This document shows, in pieces, positions 34,708 to 43,813 of a stretch of DNA of 64,000 bases. The DNA is from Catellatospora coxensis (GTDB lineage: Bacteria; Actinomycetota; Actinomycetes; Mycobacteriales; Micromonosporaceae), in NCBI RefSeq assembly GCF_016862635.1, contig NZ_BONI01000012.1:1-64000 (forward strand). The letters are read 5' to 3'. Position 1 is the first letter of the stretch, and each line of letters opens with the position of its first letter. Made by a program: the position numbers and the translations under genes. The notes beneath the pieces were generated by a model. That model was not told where the DNA came from. It saw nothing but the letters and a program-made list of their open reading frames with translations, and ran no database searches.

Positions 34708-35367
34708 TCAGAAGGCCCCGCTCGGCTCGTTGCGGTAGCCGGGGTCGTCCCCGATGAAGAAGATCGCCACCACGAAGCCGCCGATGACGAGCAGCGCCAG
34801 CGCGGTGCCGACCCAGCCGACGATGACGCCGGTCAGGGCCATGCCCTCGCCGTCCTCGCCGGTCTGGCGGATCCTGCGGCGGGCCACGTGCCCCAGGATC
34901 GCGCCGAGCGGGCCCAGGACGAGGGTGGGCACCCCGTACAGGCAGATCCCGAGCACTCCGACCAACGCGGTCACCATCGCGCCGATGGCCATGCCGTTGG
35001 TGCGCCGCTGCGACCGGTAGTACGGGTACGGCGCGTATCCCGGCGGCGGGTGGATGCCGTACGGGTGCGCCGGGAAGACCGGCGGCTGCCCGGCAACCGG
35101 TGTCCAGGCGCCTGTCGGATAACCGCCCGCCGGATGGTGGCCGGGCGCCTGATACGGGTTCGGCCAGTGACCCGGCCCGGCGGCCACAGGGTCGGCGGCC
35201 GGGCTCCCCAGCGGGGCCGAGTCTCCCGCAGGGCTGCCGAACGCGGGTGCCTGAGCAGCCGGGAAGGGGTCGGCCGAGCCGAACGTCAGCGGGACCGGGT
35301 CCGGGAACGCCGGCTGCGACACGCCGGGATCCGGGCTCGCGGGCGGCGGCGCGGTCGGGTCGCTCAT
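34708..35367 (-). CDS. DUF4190 membrane protein with proline-rich N-terminus
   Basis: A 219-residue protein. The first 120 or so residues are a disordered, Pro/Ala/Gly/Tyr-rich cytoplasmic region. Two long hydrophobic stretches follow (about 124-158 and 175-205), matching the DUF4190 two-helix domain with [21 protein letters not shown] between them. Such proteins are common in actinobacteria, often near cell-envelope genes, and lack a known activity. The ATG at 35367 has GGAG eight bases upstream. It is divergent from the short-chain dehydrogenase gene with 89 bases between. Confidence 0.85.
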   Translation of the reverse strand: MSDPTAPPPASPDPGVSQPAFPDPVPLTFGSADPFPAAQAPAFGSPAGDSAPLGSPAADPVAAGPGHWPNPYQAPGHHPAGGYPTGAWTPVAGQPPVFPAHPYGIHPPPGYAPYPYYRSQRRTNGMAIGAMVTALVGVLGICLYGVPTLVLGPLGAILGHVARRRIRQTGEDGEGMALTGVIVGWVGTALALLVIGGFVVAIFFIGDDPGYRNEPSGAF

Positions 35368-35456
35368 CGGCCTGGCTCCATCCGGGGAAGGGGTCCCGAC
35401 AGAGTAAGCGGTGCCTCCTACTGGCGTCAGCTCGGACAAACCGGCAGGATCAAGCC

Positions 35457-36224
35457 ATGAACGAGCGGATGGATCTCTTCCGGCTGGACGGCCGGGTCGC
35501 ACTCGTCACCGGTGCAGGCAGCCCGCACGGCATCGGGTTCGCCACCGCTCGCCAGCTGGCCGCACTCGGCGCGAAGGTCGCCGTCGTCTCCACCACCCGG
35601 CGCATCCACGAGCGCGCCGGCGAGCTGGGCGTGCTCGGCTTCGTCGCCGACCTCACGCTGGAGGCGGAGGTCGGGGCCCTCGCCGACGCGGTCACCGAGC
35701 AGCTGGGCGACGTGGACATCCTGGTCAACAACGCCGGCCTGACCAGCCGGGCCAGCCCGGAGGTCATCCGGCCGGTGGCGCAGCTCACCTTCGAGGAGTG
35801 GAAGGCCGAGATCGACCGCAACCTCACCACGGCGTTCCTGTCCAGCCGGGCCTTCCTCGGCGGCATGTCGGAGCGCGGCTGGGGCCGCATCGTCAACCTC
35901 GCCGCCACCGCCGGAACGGTGAACGCGCTGCCCGCCGAGGCCGGCTATGCCGCCGCGAAGGCGGGCGTGCTCGGCCTGACCCGGGCCCTGGCGATGGAGC
36001 TGGTCGCCGACGGGATCACCGTCAACGCGGTCGCGCCCGGCACCATCCACACCTCGGCGTCCACCCTGGCCGAGCTCAAACTCGGCTACGACACCCCGAT
36101 GGGCCGCCCCGGCACGCCCGACGAGGTCGCCGCGACCATCGCCTTCCTCTGCTCCCCCGCCGCCGGCTACATCACCGGCCAGATGCTCGTCATCGACGGC
36201 GGCCAGTCCGTCCGCCAAGGCTGA
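35457..36224 (+). CDS. Short-chain dehydrogenase/reductase
   Basis: A 255-residue classical SDR with a Rossmann fold. The cofactor loop reads [10 protein letters not shown] (18-27), the NNAG motif is at 91-94, and the catalytic pair is Y164 and K168. The position of the catalytic Ser, 13 residues before Tyr, is Thr151 ([11 protein letters not shown]), an uncommon substitution that may still work. No acidic residue marks clear NAD preference. AGGA lies eight bases before the ATG. The substrate is unknown. Confidence 0.88.
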   Translation: MNERMDLFRLDGRVALVTGAGSPHGIGFATARQLAALGAKVAVVSTTRRIHERAGELGVLGFVADLTLEAEVGALADAVTEQLGDVDILVNNAGLTSRASPEVIRPVAQLTFEEWKAEIDRNLTTAFLSSRAFLGGMSERGWGRIVNLAATAGTVNALPAEAGYAAAKAGVLGLTRALAMELVADGITVNAVAPGTIHTSASTLAELKLGYDTPMGRPGTPDEVAATIAFLCSPAAGYITGQMLVIDGGQSVRQG

Positions 36225-36228
36225 GGAA

Positions 36229-36280
36229 GGAAGGGCACCTTCTTAACGCTATGCGTTGCAGAAGGTGCCCTTCCAAACGC
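36229..36280. repeat. 52-nt intergenic repeat, copy G2
   Basis: Here the two arms are inverted: GGAAGGGCACCTTCT and AGAAGGTGCCCTTCC form a perfect 15-bp stem with a 16-base loop, followed by AAACGC. It lies four bases after the dehydrogenase stop, between convergent genes, and could act as a terminator in this form. Confidence 0.88.
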
Positions 36281-36364
36281 TTGAGCGGGTTTGAGCTGCG
36301 GCGGGGCCGCCCCGCAGGGGCGGTGCCGGGTGGGGGCCGCCGCGAAGGGCACGGCGGCGTGTGG

Positions 36365-37090
36365 TCATACCCCCACGGGTTGGGGGGTCATCGCGAGCGC
36401 GGCCGCGTCGGCGAGCGTGACCGCCGACTCGCCGGCGAACCCGTCGTCGGAGGCGAACTGCAGGTGGTCGGCCAGGTCCGGCGCGGCGAGCCGGATCGCC
36501 CGGATGCCCAGCGCCTGCGCGCCGGTCAGCTCGCGGGAACCGCCGTCCCCGACGAACACGCAGTCCTCGGGCGCGACGCCCAGCCGCGCGCAGGCGGCGA
36601 GGTAGATGCGCGGGTCGGGCTTGCTGCAGCCGACCTGGACCGAGTAGACCTTCGCGTCGAGCAGCCGGTCGACCGGCAACGAGCGCATGATCTCGGGCAG
36701 CTCCCAGGCGCAGTCGCTGACCACGGCCAGGCGTACGCCCGCCCGGCGCAGCCGCCACAGCGTGGGCACCGCCTCGGGCCGCAGGTGGGTGTCGGCGCGT
36801 ACCGCCATCAGCCGGGCGGCCTGGGCCGCGCGCAGCCGCGCGGGGGTCACGCGTACGCCCAGCTCGGCGGCGACCCAGCGCATGGTCTCCAGGGCGTCGC
36901 CGTACGCGCCGCGGCAGCGGGGGTAGAACGAGGTGTTGAGCACCGCGAAGTACTCGGCGGGCGGGCAGCCGAGCAGCCGGGGTGCCAGTTCGTGGGCCGG
37001 TCCGCGGGTGCACGCCGAGGTCAGCGTGCCATAGAAATCGAAGAGGATCGCGCGCGGCGGTACGCCGGATAACGAAGGTTCTGAATCCAT
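36365..37090 (-). CDS. HAD superfamily hydrolase
   Basis: A 241-residue haloacid-dehalogenase-type phosphatase. Motif I is LFDFYGTLT (the nucleophile Asp is the one before Phe-Tyr-Gly-Thr), motif II is VVSDCAW, motif III is the Lys of GCSKPDPRIY, and motif IV is FVGDGGSREL. A helical cap domain lies between motifs I and II. The substrate is unknown. The ATG at 37090 is the best start although no ribosome site precedes it; an upstream frame continues to 37152 or so. Confidence 0.86.
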   Translation of the reverse strand: MDSEPSLSGVPPRAILFDFYGTLTSACTRGPAHELAPRLLGCPPAEYFAVLNTSFYPRCRGAYGDALETMRWVAAELGVRVTPARLRAAQAARLMAVRADTHLRPEAVPTLWRLRRAGVRLAVVSDCAWELPEIMRSLPVDRLLDAKVYSVQVGCSKPDPRIYLAACARLGVAPEDCVFVGDGGSRELTGAQALGIRAIRLAAPDLADHLQFASDDGFAGESAVTLADAAALAMTPQPVGV

Positions 37091-37219
37091 TCGAGCGACA
37101 GTAATCAGCCGCTCACGTGAAGTACATAGGATGATCGCGCACAGTGGGCAGATGAACGCATTGAGTGGAAGTCGGTGTGCCGACAGGCCGCTCACCTGCG
37201 CCTGGCAGGATCGGGCCTC

Positions 37220-38149
37220 ATGCGATCCCGGCTCGACCCGCTCACCATCGCCGCGATCATGATCGCGATCCTCGCCGTGTCGTCGTCCGGGCCGCTCATC
37301 GCGTACGCCGCCGCGCCCGCGCTGGCCATCGCCTTCTGGCGCAACGCCCTCGCCGTCGGCGTGCTCGCCCCGGTCACCCTCACCCGCCGCCGCGCCGAAC
37401 TCCGCGGCCTGCGCCAGGACCACGCCTGGCGGTGGAGCGTGCTGGCCGGGCTCGCCCTGGCCGGACACTTCGCCACCTGGGTACCCAGCGTCAAGATGAC
37501 CACCGTCGCCACCGCGACCGCCCTCGTCGCCACCCAGCCCATGTGGGCCGGCCTGATCGCGCTCTGGCAGGGACGGCGGCTGGGCCGGTGGACCTGGCTC
37601 GGTATCGGCAGCGCCGTGGTGGGCGCGGCGATCGCGACCGGCGCGGACTTCACCCGAGGGGGTACGGCCGTCGTCGGCGACCTGCTGGCCGTGACCGGCG
37701 GCCTGCTCGCGGCGATCTACACGTCCTTCGGCGAGAAGGCGCGCAGCAGCACCTCGACGACGACGTACACGACGGTCTGCTATTCGGTCTGCGCCGTGCT
37801 GCTGCTCGGCGTCTGCCTGCTCCTCGGCGTCGACCTCACCGGCTTCGACGACCGGACCTGGCTCGCCATCATCGCGCTGACCGCCGGGGCGCAGTTGCTC
37901 GGGCACTCGATGTTCAACTACGCGCTGCACAAGGTCTCCGCCACCACGATCAGCGTGCTGATCCTGCTGGAGGTGCCCGGGGCGGCCCTGCTCGGCTGGG
38001 TGTGGCTCGGCCAGGCCCCGCCCGCCGCCGCCTGGCCCGGCATCGCCCTGCTCATGGCCGGTGTCGCCGCCGTCATCCTCGGCGCCCGCCGCCCGGCCGC
38101 CCTCCCCACCCCTGACCCCGTCGACATCGACCTCCCCACCACCCGCTGA
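37220..38149 (+). CDS. EamA/DMT family transporter
   Basis: A 309-residue, ten-helix membrane protein with the duplicated EamA domain (about 5-140 and 155-290). The family features WRNALAVG and LLEVPGAALLGWVWLGQ are present. Such proteins export amino acids or other metabolites; no specific substrate can be read. AGGA precedes the ATG at 37220 by nine bases. It is divergent from the HAD hydrolase gene and followed by a 52-nt repeat. Confidence 0.87.
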   Translation: MRSRLDPLTIAAIMIAILAVSSSGPLIAYAAAPALAIAFWRNALAVGVLAPVTLTRRRAELRGLRQDHAWRWSVLAGLALAGHFATWVPSVKMTTVATATALVATQPMWAGLIALWQGRRLGRWTWLGIGSAVVGAAIATGADFTRGGTAVVGDLLAVTGGLLAAIYTSFGEKARSSTSTTTYTTVCYSVCAVLLLGVCLLLGVDLTGFDDRTWLAIIALTAGAQLLGHSMFNYALHKVSATTISVLILLEVPGAALLGWVWLGQAPPAAAWPGIALLMAGVAAVILGARRPAALPTPDPVDIDLPTTR

Positions 38150-38216
38150 ACCCGCACCCCCACCGCGCTCCGCGCGACCGCCGCGCGGCGGGATGGTGCA
38201 GGCCGCGTGGGGTGGG

Positions 38217-38268
38217 GCGTTAAGAAGGTGCCCTTCCTCTACGGATAGCGATGGGAAGGTGCCCTTCC
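38217..38268. repeat. 52-nt intergenic repeat, copy G3
   Basis: The reverse complement of copy G1 (18691-18742): GCGTTAAGAAGGTGCCCTTCC, a CTACGGATAGCGAT core and a second GAAGGTGCCCTTCC. It lies between co-directional genes and ends 22 bases before the next start codon, so it includes or abuts that gene's promoter or leader. Confidence 0.88.
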
Positions 38269-38290
38269 TTTGGGTGGGAGGATGGTCGGC

Positions 38291-38770
38291 ATGACGCATC
38301 CGTTGGTGGAGGAGGCCGCTAAGAAGGCGGCGATCGCTTGGGTGTCGGTGGGCGGGGGGCCTGCGTATGCCGTGTGGTGCCTGCCGCAGGACGGGCGGCT
38401 GCACGTGGTGGTCGGCCCGGGTGAGCAGGAGTTGCCGGGGCTGGCCGACGCGGCGAGCGCGACGGTGACGTTGCGGGGTGACCACGGCGGGGCGGTGGTG
38501 ACCTATCCGGCGCAGGTGCAGCGGATCGAGCCGGGGGGCGAGCAGTGGCAGGCCGTGGCGGTGACGCTGGCCGGGAAGCGGCTCAACGCGCCGGGCACGG
38601 CGGAGGCGCTGGCTGAGCGGTGGGCGCGGGAGTGCGCCCTGGTGGCGCTCGTTCCGGCCGGGGATCCGGTGCAGGCCGGCGACGACTCGGGGCGGGCCGA
38701 GCCCCGGCCGACCCCGGCGGCCAACGCGACCCGCAAGCCGTTCCGGCTGCACCGGGTCCGCCGCCGATAA
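38291..38770 (+). CDS. Small protein with possible PNPOx-like split barrel
   Basis: A 159-residue protein. The first 125 residues have the beta-strand rhythm of flavin-binding pyridoxamine-phosphate-oxidase-like proteins (AYAVWCLPQDGRLHVVVG, then SATVTLRGDHGGAVVTYPA), with a disordered basic tail. The family assignment is tentative and no FMN-contact motif is certain. GGAGG lies nine bases before the ATG at 38291. It precedes the MgtE-like gene by 38 bases and may be co-transcribed with it. Confidence 0.72.
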   Translation: MTHPLVEEAAKKAAIAWVSVGGGPAYAVWCLPQDGRLHVVVGPGEQELPGLADAASATVTLRGDHGGAVVTYPAQVQRIEPGGEQWQAVAVTLAGKRLNAPGTAEALAERWARECALVALVPAGDPVQAGDDSGRAEPRPTPAANATRKPFRLHRVRRR

Positions 38771-38808
38771 CACCCAACCGATGTGAGAAATACGCATACC
38801 ATGCGAAT

Positions 38809-40059
38809 ATGGCCACGCTGACCAGGGTCTTCGTCGCCCGGCTCGCAGGCCTGCCCGTCTACGACCCGAACGGCGACCAGGTGGGCCGGGTGCGTGACGC
38901 CGTCGCACGGCTGCGCCCCGACGGGGCTCCGTCGGTCGTCGGCCTGGTCGCGGAGATGCCGCTGCGGCGGCAGATCTTCCTGCCGATCGCCCGGGTCACC
39001 TCGATCGACGCCGACAGCGTGGTGCTCGGCTCCGGCACCATCAACCTGCGCCGCTTCCAGAAGGGCCCGGCCGAGCTGATGGTGCTCGCCGACCTGCTCG
39101 ACCGGCGGATCACCACGCCCAGCGGCACCCCCGCCACCGTGGTGGACGTCGCCATGGAGTCCGACCGGGCCGGGCAGTGGAACCTCGGCCGCGTCGCCGT
39201 ACGCGACGTGACCAGCCGGCTGAGCCGGCGCGGCCAGCTGCACCAGTTCGAGTGGCACGAGCTGACCGGCCTCGTCGACGCGGGGGCGCTGCAGGGCACC
39301 GGGGCGCTGCTGTCGGTGCTCGAGAAGATGCGCCCGGCCGACCTCGCCAACGCGCTGCAGGACCTGCCCGACCAGCGCCGGCACGCGGTCGCCGCGGCCC
39401 TGGACGACGAGCGGCTGGCCGACGTGCTGGAGGAACTGCCCGAGCACGCCCAGGTCGACATCCTGGCCCGGCTGGACCGCGAACGCGCCGCCGACGTGCT
39501 GGAGGAGATGGACGCCGACGACGCCGCCGACCTGCTCGCCGAGCTGCCGCCGACCGAGCGGGCGCTGCTGCTCGACCTGATGGAGCCGGAGGAGTCCGCG
39601 CCGGTGCGGGCCCTGATGCAGTACCGGCCGAACACCGCGGGCGCGATGATGACCAGCGAGCCGGTGATCCTGACCCCGGACGCGACCGTCGCCGACGCGC
39701 TGGCCCGCATCCGGGAGAAGAGCCTGTCCCCGGCGCTGGCCGCGCAGGTGTTCGTGTGCCGTGCCCCGATCGACACGCCGACCGGGCGCTACCTGGGCGT
39801 GGTGCACTTCCAGCGGCTGCTGCGCGAGCCGCCCGGCGACCTGCTCGGCGGGGTCCTGGAACGCGACATCACGCCGCTGTCGCCGAGCCTGCCGCTGGCC
39901 GACGTCACCCGCCGGATGGCGACCTACAACCTGGTCGCGATCGCGGTGGTGGACTCGACCGACCGGCTGGTCGGCGCGGTGACCGTGGACGACGTGCTCG
40001 ACCACCTGCTGCCGCGGGACTGGCGGGAGCAGGAACGCGCCGCGGACCGCACCACATGA
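38809..40059 (+). CDS. Soluble MgtE-N/CBS protein with PRC-barrel-like N-terminus
   Basis: A 416-residue protein with no membrane helices. It has two PRC-barrel-like segments (about 4-90 and 95-150), a MgtE intracellular N domain (about 165-275; repeated LADVLEELPEHAQVDIL and AADVLEEMDADDAADLL units) and a CBS pair (about 280-405). This is the magnesium-sensing half of an MgtE transporter without the pore. M. tuberculosis Rv1232c is similar. It may gate or regulate a separate channel, or sense Mg2+ or nucleotides. Its stop overlaps the start of the coupling mini-ORF, which in turn overlaps the DUF1003 gene. Confidence 0.86.
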   Translation: MATLTRVFVARLAGLPVYDPNGDQVGRVRDAVARLRPDGAPSVVGLVAEMPLRRQIFLPIARVTSIDADSVVLGSGTINLRRFQKGPAELMVLADLLDRRITTPSGTPATVVDVAMESDRAGQWNLGRVAVRDVTSRLSRRGQLHQFEWHELTGLVDAGALQGTGALLSVLEKMRPADLANALQDLPDQRRHAVAAALDDERLADVLEELPEHAQVDILARLDRERAADVLEEMDADDAADLLAELPPTERALLLDLMEPEESAPVRALMQYRPNTAGAMMTSEPVILTPDATVADALARIREKSLSPALAAQVFVCRAPIDTPTGRYLGVVHFQRLLREPPGDLLGGVLERDITPLSPSLPLADVTRRMATYNLVAIAVVDSTDRLVGAVTVDDVLDHLLPRDWREQERAADRTT

Positions 40060-40130
40060 GCGAGCTTCGCGAGCGAGTCAGCAGGCTCAGCAGGCATGCC
40101 ACCGACGAGCGCAGCGAGGAGGAGGCATGA
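40056..40130 (+). repeat. 75-nt translation-coupling mini-ORF repeat, copy 2
   Basis: A 24-codon ORF beginning MSELRERV and ending ATDERSEEEA. Its ATG overlaps the MgtE-like stop (ATGA) and its TGA overlaps the DUF1003 ATG (ATGA), bridging both genes with no untranslated base. It has the same length and ends as the copy at 8110-8184; the middle codons differ. Confidence 0.8.
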
Positions 40131-40657
40131 GCGACCGCCTGGACCAGCCCCGGGAGCCGCACACCATCCGCCTGCCTCGCTGGGATCCCGACAAGTTCGG
40201 CAACTTCGCGGAGAAGTTCGCCCGCTTCATGGGCACCGCGAAGTTCATCGTCTACATGACGGTCTTCGTGATCGTCTGGATCCTGCTCAACCTGATCGGC
40301 GTGTTCGGGCTGCAGTGGGACCCGTACCCGTTCATCCTGCTCAACCTGTTCTTCAGCACCCAGGCCTCGTACGCGGCGCCGCTGATCCTGCTCGCCCAGA
40401 ACCGCCAGGCCGACCGGGACCGGCTGACCCTGGACGAGGACCGCCGCCGCGCCCAGGCGCAGAAGGCGGACACGGAGTACCTGGCCCGGGAGATCGCGTC
40501 GCTGCGCATGGCACTCAACGAGGTGGCGACCCGCGACTACATCCGCTCCGAGCTGCTCAAGCTGGCCGAGGAGCTGGACGACGCGGCGAACCGGCGGCAC
40601 CAGCAGGAGAAGGCCGAGCGCAAGGAAAAGAAGAGCCGCGCGTCGCAAGGGGCATGA
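40127..40657 (+). CDS. DUF1003 membrane protein
   Basis: A 176-residue protein with two transmembrane helices (about 38-60 and 67-90) matching DUF1003, including the conserved WDPYPFILLNLFFSTQASYAAP segment, then a charged coiled coil to the C-terminus. The function is unknown. It is translationally coupled through a 24-codon mini-ORF to the MgtE-N/CBS protein, which suggests they work together; a pore for the soluble sensor is a possibility but not shown. Confidence 0.88.
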   Translation: MSDRLDQPREPHTIRLPRWDPDKFGNFAEKFARFMGTAKFIVYMTVFVIVWILLNLIGVFGLQWDPYPFILLNLFFSTQASYAAPLILLAQNRQADRDRLTLDEDRRRAQAQKADTEYLAREIASLRMALNEVATRDYIRSELLKLAEELDDAANRRHQQEKAERKEKKSRASQGA

Positions 40658-40785
40658 CGCGCGGCTGGTTCGTCTGATGGTCCCACGATCGGGCGAACCG
40701 GGGCAATGGGTTGCGAGAATGTTGCGCGTACCACCCGGCCCTCGCGTTGCCCGGCCATGATCGATGCCGCGGGTAGCATGGGCGC

Positions 40786-41928
40786 ATGTCCACCGCTGTG
40801 CACGCCGACGACCAGGCAGTCCTGGCCGCGCTCGGCTCCGTGAACGACCCGGAGATCAAGCGTCCCATCACCGAGCTCGGCATGGTCGAGTCGGTGAAGG
40901 TCGACGCGGGTGTGGCGTACGTCCGCATCCTGCTCACCGTCGCCGGCTGCCCTCTCAAGGACACCCTGCGCACCGACATCACCGCGGCCGCGACGACCGT
41001 CGCCGGGGTGACCGCGGTCGAGATCGACTTCGGTGTGATGAGCCCGGACCAGCGCCAGGACCTGCAGAAGCGGCTGCGCGGGAACGCCGCGGCCGAGCCG
41101 GTCATCCCGTTCGCGCAGCCCGGCAGCCGCACCCGCGTGTACGCGGTCGCCTCCGGCAAGGGCGGCGTCGGCAAGTCCAGCGTCACCGTCAACCTGGCCG
41201 CGGCGCTGGCCGCTCGGGGCCTGTCGGTCGGCGTGGTCGACGCCGACATCTACGGCCACTCGGTGCCCCGCATGCTCGGCGTGCAGGGCCGCCCCACCCA
41301 GGTCGAAGACATGATCATGCCGCCGCAGGCGCACGGCGTGAAGGTCATCTCCATCGGTATGTTCACCAGCGGCAACGCCGCCGTCGTCTGGCGCGGGCCG
41401 ATGCTGCACCGCGCGCTGCAGCAGTTCCTCGCCGACGTGTACTGGGGCGACCTGGACGTGCTGCTGCTCGACCTGCCCCCGGGCACCGGCGACATCGCCA
41501 TCTCGCTGGCCCAGCTGCTGCCGACCGCCGAGATCCTGGTCGTCACCACCCCGCAGGCCGCGGCCGCCGAGGTCGCCGAGCGCGCCGGCGCGATCTCCCT
41601 GCAGACCCACCAGCGCCTGGTCGGCGTCATCGAGAACATGTCCTGGCTCGAACTTCCCGACGGCAGCAAGATGGAGGTCTTCGGGGCCGGCGGCGGGCAG
41701 ACCGTGGCCGACTCGCTGACCCGCCTCACCGGCGCGTCGGTGCCGCTGCTGGGCCAGATCCCGTTGGACACCGGCGTGCGCGAAGCCGGCGACGACGGCG
41801 TGCCCGCCGTCCTGGCCGGTCCGGACTCCCCCGCCGGCAAGGCCCTCAACGCCATCGCCGACCGCCTGGCCCTGCGCCGCGAGTCCCTCGTCGGCAAGTC
41901 CCTCGGCCTCTCCCCCGCCAAACGCTGA
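40786..41928 (+). CDS. mrp: Mrp/ApbC family Fe-S cluster carrier ATPase
   Basis: A 380-residue P-loop ATPase of the Mrp/NBP35 family. The N-terminal DUF59 domain (about 8-85) has AGCPLKDTL with Cys55, and the deviant Walker A SGKGGVGKSS is at 122-131. Such proteins carry and insert Fe-S clusters. The CxxC pair that bridges the cluster in many homologues is absent: the segment after ENMSWL reads ELPDGSKMEVFGAGGG. Conserved order with tatB and htrA supports orthology with mycobacterial Mrp. Confidence 0.92.
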   Translation: MSTAVHADDQAVLAALGSVNDPEIKRPITELGMVESVKVDAGVAYVRILLTVAGCPLKDTLRTDITAAATTVAGVTAVEIDFGVMSPDQRQDLQKRLRGNAAAEPVIPFAQPGSRTRVYAVASGKGGVGKSSVTVNLAAALAARGLSVGVVDADIYGHSVPRMLGVQGRPTQVEDMIMPPQAHGVKVISIGMFTSGNAAVVWRGPMLHRALQQFLADVYWGDLDVLLLDLPPGTGDIAISLAQLLPTAEILVVTTPQAAAAEVAERAGAISLQTHQRLVGVIENMSWLELPDGSKMEVFGAGGGQTVADSLTRLTGASVPLLGQIPLDTGVREAGDDGVPAVLAGPDSPAGKALNAIADRLALRRESLVGKSLGLSPAKR

Positions 41929-41980
41929 CCCACCCGGCACAAGAGGGTGGGCGCCGCCGCCGGGCGGTGCCGGGGTGGGT
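41928..41980. terminator. Candidate bidirectional terminator between mrp and tatB
   Basis: ACCCACCCGGCAC pairs with GTGCCGGGGTGGGT with one bulged base across a GC-rich spacer that can itself fold. It spans the gap between the convergent mrp and tatB stops, overlapping both stop codons. Confidence 0.6.
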
Positions 41981-42396
41981 CAGGTGGCGTCGTCGAAGCG
42001 GGTCGCGACGGGGGTGGCGGGGGTTGAGGACGCGCTGGTGGGGGTGGCGGAGGCCATGGCGTTGACGTTGGCCTTGGTCTCGGCGGCCAGCTTGCCGGCG
42101 TTGTTCAGCTCGCCTCGCAGGTCGTCGTAGATGCCCGACAGCGGCTTGCGGAGGGCGGCCTCGTCCTCCTCGCTGAGCAGGTGCTTGCGGACGAACGCCT
42201 TCGGGTTGAGGTCCTCGAGCTTGATGTCGGTGCCGAGTTCCTTGCTCAGGTCGCCGGTGGCGTTGGTGGCCATGGCGCGCAGCCCGCGCAGCATCCGCAT
42301 GCCGTCACTGATGACCTTGGGCAACCGCTCGCCGAAGATCAACAGCGCGAGCAGCAGGAGCGCAATGAACTCCGGTGTGCCCAGGTTATCGAACAC
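41980..42396 (-). CDS. tatB: Sec-independent translocase subunit TatB
   Basis: A 138-residue protein with an N-terminal transmembrane helix (about 7-22, ending FGERLPKV), an amphipathic helix and a disordered Ser/Thr/Pro/Ala tail, the TatA/B layout. The length of the amphipathic region and its place beside htrA (as in mycobacteria) favour TatB over TatA. It recognises twin-arginine substrates with TatC, which is not in this window. Confidence 0.9.
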   Translation of the reverse strand: MFDNLGTPEFIALLLLALLIFGERLPKVISDGMRMLRGLRAMATNATGDLSKELGTDIKLEDLNPKAFVRKHLLSEEDEAALRKPLSGIYDDLRGELNNAGKLAAETKANVNAMASATPTSASSTPATPVATRFDDAT

Positions 42397-42460
42397 CGCT
42401 ACCTCCCGACTGTGGCCGCCGTCGCAAGGGTACGTGTGCGACGGCCGGACAGGCCACCCC

Positions 42461-43732
42461 TCAGTCGGCGTCAGCGACGAGTGTCACGGCAGCGTTATGG
42501 CTGGTAGACCCGCGTTTGTAGGTCACTTCGACCACCTCACCCGGTGCAGTTTTCCGCACAAGTGCGATGAGGTCCGTGGGCTCGCTGAGCGGCCGGCGGT
42601 CGAAGCTGGTCACCACGTCACCGGTGCGCAGGCCCGCCTCGGCGGCCGGTCCGGTGGCCGTCACCTCGCCCAGGCGCACCCCGCCGGCCGGGCCGCGGAA
42701 CGACTCCTCGACCTCCGCGCCGATCACCGTACGGTGCGCCCGGCCCGCGGAGATGATCTCCTCGGCGACCCGGCGGGCGTGGTTGATCGGGATGGCGAAG
42801 GCCAGCCCGATGTTGCCGGCCGACTCCTCGCTGCCCGCCATCGACTTGATCACGGCGTTGATCCCGACGACCTGGCCCGCGGCGTCGACCAGCGGGCCGC
42901 CCGAGTTGCCGTGGTTGACCGCGGCGTCGGTCTGGATCGCGGCGTAGTACCTGGTCGTGCCGTTCTCGGCGTCCGTGGCGATGGGCCGGTCCAGCGCGCT
43001 GACGATGCCCGCGGTGACGGTGCCGCGCAGTGCCAGCGGCGAGCCGATCGCGACCACGGCGTCGCCCACCGCGACCGCGTCGGAGTCGCCCAGCATCGCC
43101 GGGTGCAGCTCGGGGCGCTTGACCTGGAGGACCGCGACATCCGACTCGGGGTCGGAGCCGATCACCTTCGCCGGGGAGCTGGTGCCGTCGTCGAATATGA
43201 CGCTCACCACGCCGGAGCTGCCGGACACGACGTGGTCGTTGGTGATGATGTGGCCGTCGGCGCTGGCCACGAAGCCCGAGCCGAGCGACACGCTGCCGTC
43301 CACCGGCACCCGGACAGTGACCACGCTGGGCAGCAACAGGCTGGCCACGGCGGCCAGCGACTCGGGGGCGCGCTGCGGTGGGGAGGCGGTCGAGCCGAGG
43401 ATCGAGCGGGCGGTCTGGCGGTCGTCGCTGAAGCGCACGCCCATCGCGCCGCCGAGCACCCCGGCCAGTACGCCCGCGAGGACGGCCGCTCCGGCGACTG
43501 TCCACAACGTACGACGTCGGGTATGGTCGGGCTCGGCCAACGGCTCCGGCTCGGGCGCGTGCGCGCGCTCGGCGGGTGGCACGAGCGCCACCGGCGAGTG
43601 CGGATCGCGCCACGGATCGTTGAGCGCATCGGACCACCAAAACGACGCCGGAGGTGCGACGGCCGGCGGCGTCTGCTGCGCTGCCGTCCAGTCGTCGTCA
43701 TCCGGCCGGCGATAACCCCAGCCGTCGGTCAC
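42461..43732 (-). CDS. htrA: HtrA-like membrane-anchored serine protease
   Basis: A 423-residue S1C protease. A Pro-rich cytoplasmic tail (1-70) is followed by one membrane helix (about 75-98), a trypsin-like domain with the full triad H167 (TNDHVV), D198 (ESDVAVL) and S277 (GNSGGP), and one C-terminal PDZ domain (about 330-415). It would degrade or sense misfolded exported proteins. In mycobacteria sigE and its anti-sigma gene lie between htrA and the methyltransferase gene; here only 81 bases separate them. It ends 64 bases before tatB. Confidence 0.93.
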   Translation of the reverse strand: MTDGWGYRRPDDDDWTAAQQTPPAVAPPASFWWSDALNDPWRDPHSPVALVPPAERAHAPEPEPLAEPDHTRRRTLWTVAGAAVLAGVLAGVLGGAMGVRFSDDRQTARSILGSTASPPQRAPESLAAVASLLLPSVVTVRVPVDGSVSLGSGFVASADGHIITNDHVVSGSSGVVSVIFDDGTSSPAKVIGSDPESDVAVLQVKRPELHPAMLGDSDAVAVGDAVVAIGSPLALRGTVTAGIVSALDRPIATDAENGTTRYYAAIQTDAAVNHGNSGGPLVDAAGQVVGINAVIKSMAGSEESAGNIGLAFAIPINHARRVAEEIISAGRAHRTVIGAEVEESFRGPAGGVRLGEVTATGPAAEAGLRTGDVVTSFDRRPLSEPTDLIALVRKTAPGEVVEVTYKRGSTSHNAAVTLVADAD

Positions 43733-43813
43733 TGAACCAGCCCTCCGTCCCGTTCCCGGTTTCAGGATGGCACGGTTTCAACGTGAAAAATCACTGTTCA
43801 CGGAAGGTGCCCC

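Noticed and set aside
36167-38908. An 847-codon minus-strand frame continuing through the HAD gene and beyond
   Set aside because: Only the HAD part (36365-37090) has family motifs; the upstream extension is antisense to the EamA transporter gene.
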